Part shown: positions 6,190-11,611 of the stretch, in pieces
Layout: each line of letters starts with the position of its first letter
How positions within the stretch are numbered: position 1 is the first letter of the stretch
Assembly (NCBI GenBank): GCA_030064695.1
Contig: JASHYV010000179.1
Coordinates: 1-11,611, forward strand
Origin: Thermoplasmata archaeon
GTDB taxonomy: Archaea > Thermoplasmatota > Thermoplasmata > UBA184
Length of the DNA stretch: 11,611 nt
Direction: 5' to 3'
Made by a program: the position numbers and the translations under genes
The notes under the pieces: model-generated
The model's input: only the letters and a program-made list of their open reading frames with translations
Databases searched by the model: none
What the model was told of the DNA's origin: nothing

Positions 6190-6621
6190 ATGCCCTCGGA
6201 CGCGGAGATCTCGACGGCGCTGTCCCGTACGCGCACGATCGCCGTGGTCGGACTCTCCGACCGCCCCGAGCGCGACTCGTACCGCGTCGCGGAATACCTC
6301 CAGCGGCACGGATATCGGATCGTGCCCGTGAACCCGCAGGTCACCCACGTGCTGGGCGAGCGCGCCTATCCGGACCTCTCCTCGATCCCGGCCGACCTCC
6401 AGATCGACCTCGTCGACATCTTCCGGCGCAGCGAGCTCGTGCCCCCGGTCGTCCACGCCGCGGTCGCTCGAGGCGTGCCGACGGTCTGGATGCAGCTGGG
6501 GGTCCGGAACGCCGGGGCCGCCGAGGACGCCCGCGCGCACGGCGTCCACGTGTTCGAGGACCTGTGCACCATGGCCGAGCACCGGCGACTGGGGTTGCCC
6601 GACGCGGGCGCGACGCGGTGA
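6190..6621 (+). CDS. CoA-binding domain protein (YccU-like)
   Basis: A 143-residue single-domain Rossmann-fold protein of the CoA_binding_2 / YccU type. Seen: the nucleotide-binding strand and loop TIAVVGLSDRPERDSYRVAEYL (residues 16-37, containing VVGLS), GYRIVPVNPQ at 41-50, the strand DLVDIFRRS, VWMQLGVRNAGA at 99-110, and the end motif HVFEDLCTMAEHRRL with Cys126. These match the family in order and spacing, and the protein has its normal length. Members bind CoA or a related nucleotide; the physiological role is unsettled. It is the N-terminal module type of acyl-CoA synthetases (NDP-forming) standing alone, without the ligase domains. Its stop overlaps the GTG start of the following bactofilin-like gene by 4 bases, implying coupled translation. 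Confidence 0.9.
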   Translation: MPSDAEISTALSRTRTIAVVGLSDRPERDSYRVAEYLQRHGYRIVPVNPQVTHVLGERAYPDLSSIPADLQIDLVDIFRRSELVPPVVHAAVARGVPTVWMQLGVRNAGAAEDARAHGVHVFEDLCTMAEHRRLGLPDAGATR

Positions 6622-7418
6622 GTCCGTTGGCGAGCCCGACCCCGAGGGCCGCCGCTCCGGCCGGGGCCAGCCCCGCTCCGCCGGCCCCGCGCGCCGGATC
6701 CGTCCAGGACCGGGGCGTCGCCCGACATGACTCGCTGAGGGCGGCGGCCTGGCGAACGAGCGGGGCCGCGAAGGTGGTGGGCGACGTGGAGGTCGGGGCG
6801 GCGTCCACGAAGGGTCTCGTGACGATCGGGGGCAAGCTGCTGGCCGACCGCTTCCGCGCTCAGGGCGGGCTCGAGGTCGTGGGCGAGGTGCACGTCACCG
6901 GTTCCTTCGAGGTGCGAGGGACGTTCCACGCCCGGGCCCCGGTCCGCGGCGGCGACGTGACCATGGTCGGCACCACCCGGGCCTCCGCCGCGATCGCCGC
7001 CGACCGGCTCCTGTCGGGCCGCGGCTCCCTCGAGGCGAGCGCGCTCCTCGGGGGCGCCATCGTCTACGCGGGAGAGGTCGAGGTCCCGAACACCATCGAG
7101 GCCTGGCGGGTCGAGCTCACGATGCCCGAGTCGTCGCGCCTCGGCACGGTCCGGGCGCATGTGGCCCGGCTCCGCGGCAAGGTCCCCAACCTCGCCGAGA
7201 AGGTCCTGCTCCACCACAACTCGGTGGAGGCGGAACGGGTCGAGGCGGACGAGGTCTCGCTCGAGGGGATCGACGTGGCCTTCGTGCGCTCGCCGAAGGT
7301 GACCCTGGGGCGCGGCGCCCACGTGACGACGGTGGAAGGGACGATCGTGGCCCAGCATCCGACCGCGTCGGTGGGGCCCCGTTCCGAGAGCCCCCCGCCC
7401 CACGGCCTCCGCCGCTGA
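6618..7418 (+). CDS. Bactofilin-like (polymer-forming) beta-solenoid protein
   Basis: A 266-residue protein. After a Pro/Ala-rich, probably disordered N-terminus (residues 1-35), residues about 50-245 are a run of short beta strands rich in Val and Gly with recurring forms such as VVGDVEVG, VTIGGKLLADRF, LEVVGEVHVTGSFEVRG, ALLGGAIVYAGEVEV, RVEADEVSLEGIDVAFV and PKVTLGRGAHVTTVEGTIVA. This pattern is what bactofilins and related polymer-forming cytoskeletal proteins show: a right-handed beta-solenoid flanked by disordered ends. The C-terminus is again Ser/Pro/Arg-rich. There is no signal peptide or membrane segment. The start is the GTG at 6618, overlapping the upstream stop (GTGA), the only in-frame start candidate well before the solenoid. 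Assembly into filaments is inferred from the family. The function in archaea is not established, and a general solenoid scaffold is the alternative. Confidence 0.7.
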   Translation: MSPLASPTPRAAAPAGASPAPPAPRAGSVQDRGVARHDSLRAAAWRTSGAAKVVGDVEVGAASTKGLVTIGGKLLADRFRAQGGLEVVGEVHVTGSFEVRGTFHARAPVRGGDVTMVGTTRASAAIAADRLLSGRGSLEASALLGGAIVYAGEVEVPNTIEAWRVELTMPESSRLGTVRAHVARLRGKVPNLAEKVLLHHNSVEAERVEADEVSLEGIDVAFVRSPKVTLGRGAHVTTVEGTIVAQHPTASVGPRSESPPPHGLRR

Positions 7419-7439
7419 CGGGACGGCCCCGCGGCGCAG

Positions 7440-7446
7440 CCTTTTA
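7440..7446 (+). promoter_or_regulatory. TATA-like box for ileS
   Basis: The string cctttta, centred about 28 bases before the ATG of ileS, is the only A/T-rich stretch in the 53-base gap after the bactofilin-like gene. There is no ribosome binding site before the ATG. A leaderless message is likely. Confidence 0.55.
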
Positions 7447-7471
7447 GGTCTCGCGGGCCCGTCGCGCCCCG

Positions 7472-10441
<2,970 letters not shown>

Positions 10442-11067
10442 GCGCGAGGCGCTCCCGCTCCACCGGCCCCATCGGCGCGGTCTCGCGGAACACCTCGGCG
10501 CGGAACCGGCTCACCCGGACGCGCGGGTCCTTCCACGCGCCCGCCGGGAGGCCGGCCTTCTCGCACGTGCCGTCCAGGAACTCCTCGGCGGACCAGCCGA
10601 GCTCGGTCGCGACCTGGGGGAGCAGGAGCCCGCTGGTGCGGTAGCCCGCGACCACGAGGCCGTCCCGGCCGACCTCGACGAACTGCGGGATCGCCTGGGG
10701 CGTCGGCGCCGGCACGACCTCGGGCGGCGTCAGCACCGAGACCTCGACCGTGAGCTTCGGAACCTCCTCGGGCAACACGGCGGGGAACCGCGGGTCCTCG
10801 GTCGCCGCCGCGACCGCCGCCTCGCGGAGCGCCTTCCCGAGCGGGTGCGTCGGCAGCGGGAGCCCGATGCATCCGCGGAGCGCGCCGCTCGGGTAGCGCT
10901 TCAGGGTCACGAAGACGCCGGTCGGCTCCCGGAACCGGGCCGGCAGATCGGCGGAGGGCGACGTCGCGCCGGTCCCCCGGACGGCGGCGTCCACCGCGCC
11001 CCGCGCGAGGCGGACCGCGAGCTCCCCTTCCGCGTCGGTGGTCACGCCCCCCACATCGGGGCGGGGC

Positions 11068-11074
11068 GGAAAGG
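11068..11074 (-). promoter_or_regulatory. Weak TATA-like box for the AMMECR1 gene
   Basis: The minus strand reads cctttcc, the least GC-rich stretch before the AMMECR1 gene, centred about 26 bases from the GTG at 11045. If it is the promoter, it excludes the longer start at 11096. The match is weak because no A follows the T run. Confidence 0.3.
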
Positions 11075-11097
11075 CGCTTCGCCGCGGCCCCCGCACG

Positions 11098-11104
11098 CTT
11101 TATA
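11098..11104 (+). promoter_or_regulatory. TATA box for ribosomal protein L40e
   Basis: The string ctttata is a near-ideal archaeal TATA box, centred 29 bases before the ATG at 11130. No ribosome binding site lies between. A leaderless or nearly leaderless transcript is expected. It is the best promoter in the window, as suits a ribosomal protein gene. Confidence 0.7.
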
Positions 11105-11129
11105 CCGCCGGTCGGGTCCCCGCCCTCCC

Positions 11130-11282
11130 ATGCCGTTCCCCGAGGCGGTCGAGCGACTGCTCAACAAGAAGATCTGCATGAACTGCTCGGCCCGGAACCC
11201 GCCGAGGGCGGTCCGCTGCCGGCGGTGCCACTACCGGGGGCTGCGCGTGAAGTCGCGCGAGCGGTCGGGGAAGACCCAGTAG
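11130..11282 (+). CDS. rpl40e: Ribosomal protein L40e (eL40)
   Basis: A 50-residue basic zinc-ribbon protein of the large ribosomal subunit, found only in archaea and eukaryotes (in the latter fused to ubiquitin). The family pattern is complete: [16 protein letters not shown], then [24 protein letters not shown]. The four zinc ligands are Cys16, Cys19, Cys30 and Cys33. It is single-gene, with its own strong TATA box, and divergent from the AMMECR1 gene over an 84-base gap. The start follows directly from the promoter spacing and the usual length of about 50 residues. It ends 5 bases before the convergent glycosyltransferase gene. Confidence 0.96.
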   Translation: MPFPEAVERLLNKKICMNCSARNPPRAVRCRRCHYRGLRVKSRERSGKTQ

Positions 11283-11287
11283 CGCCG

Positions 11288-11611
11288 TCACGCCGTCGCG
11301 GGCGTGCGCGGCTCGCGGGCGACCTCGAACCGCTTCCGGGCGAGGAACATGAGGTTCCCGAGCCCGTCCCGCCAGCTCGACAGCTTGGGCGTGCCCCATC
11401 GCTCGCCGTAGCGGATCGGCACCTCGACGAACCGGAGGCCGCGGACCAGCGCCTCGATCTTGAACTCCTCGCTGAGCGCCATCCCGTCCTGGGTGAGCCG
11501 GACCCGGTCGAGCGTCGTTCTCGGGAACACCCAGAATCCGCTCTGACTGTCGGCGAGCGCCCGTCCGGGCAGGGCCGACAGGTACCGATGGTAGGCCACG
11601 CCGACGAACAG
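11288..11611 (-). CDS. Family 2 glycosyltransferase (polyprenyl-phosphate sugar synthase type), 5' part beyond the window
   Basis: Only the last 107 codons are visible; the frame is open at the right edge. The visible motifs belong to the C-terminal half of the catalytic domain of dolichol-phosphate mannose/glucose synthase-like GT-A enzymes: DSQSGFWVFPR, then ALSEEFKIEALVRGLRFVEVPIRYGERWGTPKLSSWRDG. Such enzymes transfer a sugar from a nucleotide donor to a polyprenyl phosphate at the cytoplasmic membrane, feeding protein N-glycosylation or envelope glycan synthesis. The protein ends soon after the catalytic domain, with no C-terminal membrane segments. The donor and acceptor cannot be read from this part, and a different family 2 transferase remains possible. 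Confidence 0.85.
   Translation of the reverse strand: MFVGVAYHRYLSALPGRALADSQSGFWVFPRTTLDRVRLTQDGMALSEEFKIEALVRGLRFVEVPIRYGERWGTPKLSSWRDGLGNLMFLARKRFEVAREPRTPATA

Noticed and set aside
11046..11096. Longer AMMECR1 start at GTG 11096
   Set aside because: The extra 17 residues are Arg/Pro-rich, outside the family domain, and their codons run across the proposed promoter of the gene itself.

Overview
The window is about 70% G+C, densely coded, and almost certainly archaeal. Four genes point there: a 50-residue ribosomal protein L40e, a KEOPS-type Pcc1, a geranylgeranyl reductase of the kind that saturates archaeal isoprenoid lipids (next to a small ferredoxin), and an isoleucyl-tRNA synthetase of the archaeal/eukaryotic type. 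The reductase is about the length of the Thermoplasma enzyme. Several genes have a short A/T-rich TATA-like box 25-29 bases before the start codon and no ribosome binding site, which suggests leaderless transcripts. I infer a high-GC member of Thermoplasmatota or a related archaeal lineage; the phylum is a guess, the domain is not.

Layout. 1-721: 3' part of a thioredoxin reductase, running in from the left edge. 722-1178: a long gap with no gene I can recognise. 1179-3591: a four-gene plus-strand run: 2[4Fe-4S] ferredoxin, geranylgeranyl reductase, and two unrecognised helical proteins that share a short motif. 3618-5706: a tightly coupled run of three: a DUF1028 Ntn-hydrolase-like protein with a putative peptidoglycan-binding tail domain, Pcc1, and a CPBP-family intramembrane protease. 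5713-6099 (minus): a small VOC/glyoxalase-fold protein. From the same intergenic gap, in the other direction, 6190-7418: a CoA-binding (YccU-like) protein overlapping a bactofilin-like beta-solenoid protein. 7472-10441: ileS. 10410-11045 (minus): an AMMECR1-domain protein whose 3' end overlaps ileS. 11130-11282: L40e, divergent from AMMECR1. 11288 to the right edge (minus): 3' end of a family 2 glycosyltransferase of the polyprenyl-phosphate sugar synthase type.

How it fits together. Most of this is housekeeping: redox (thioredoxin reductase, ferredoxin), lipid saturation (ferredoxin plus reductase), translation (ileS, L40e, tRNA t6A modification through Pcc1) and envelope sugar transfer (glycosyltransferase). 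I see no mobile element, CRISPR array, rRNA or tRNA, and no defence island. The least explained parts are the pair of helical proteins behind the lipid reductase, the DUF1028-Pcc1-CPBP operon, the bactofilin-like protein, and the 457-base gap after the thioredoxin reductase gene. I did not find a clearly new system.
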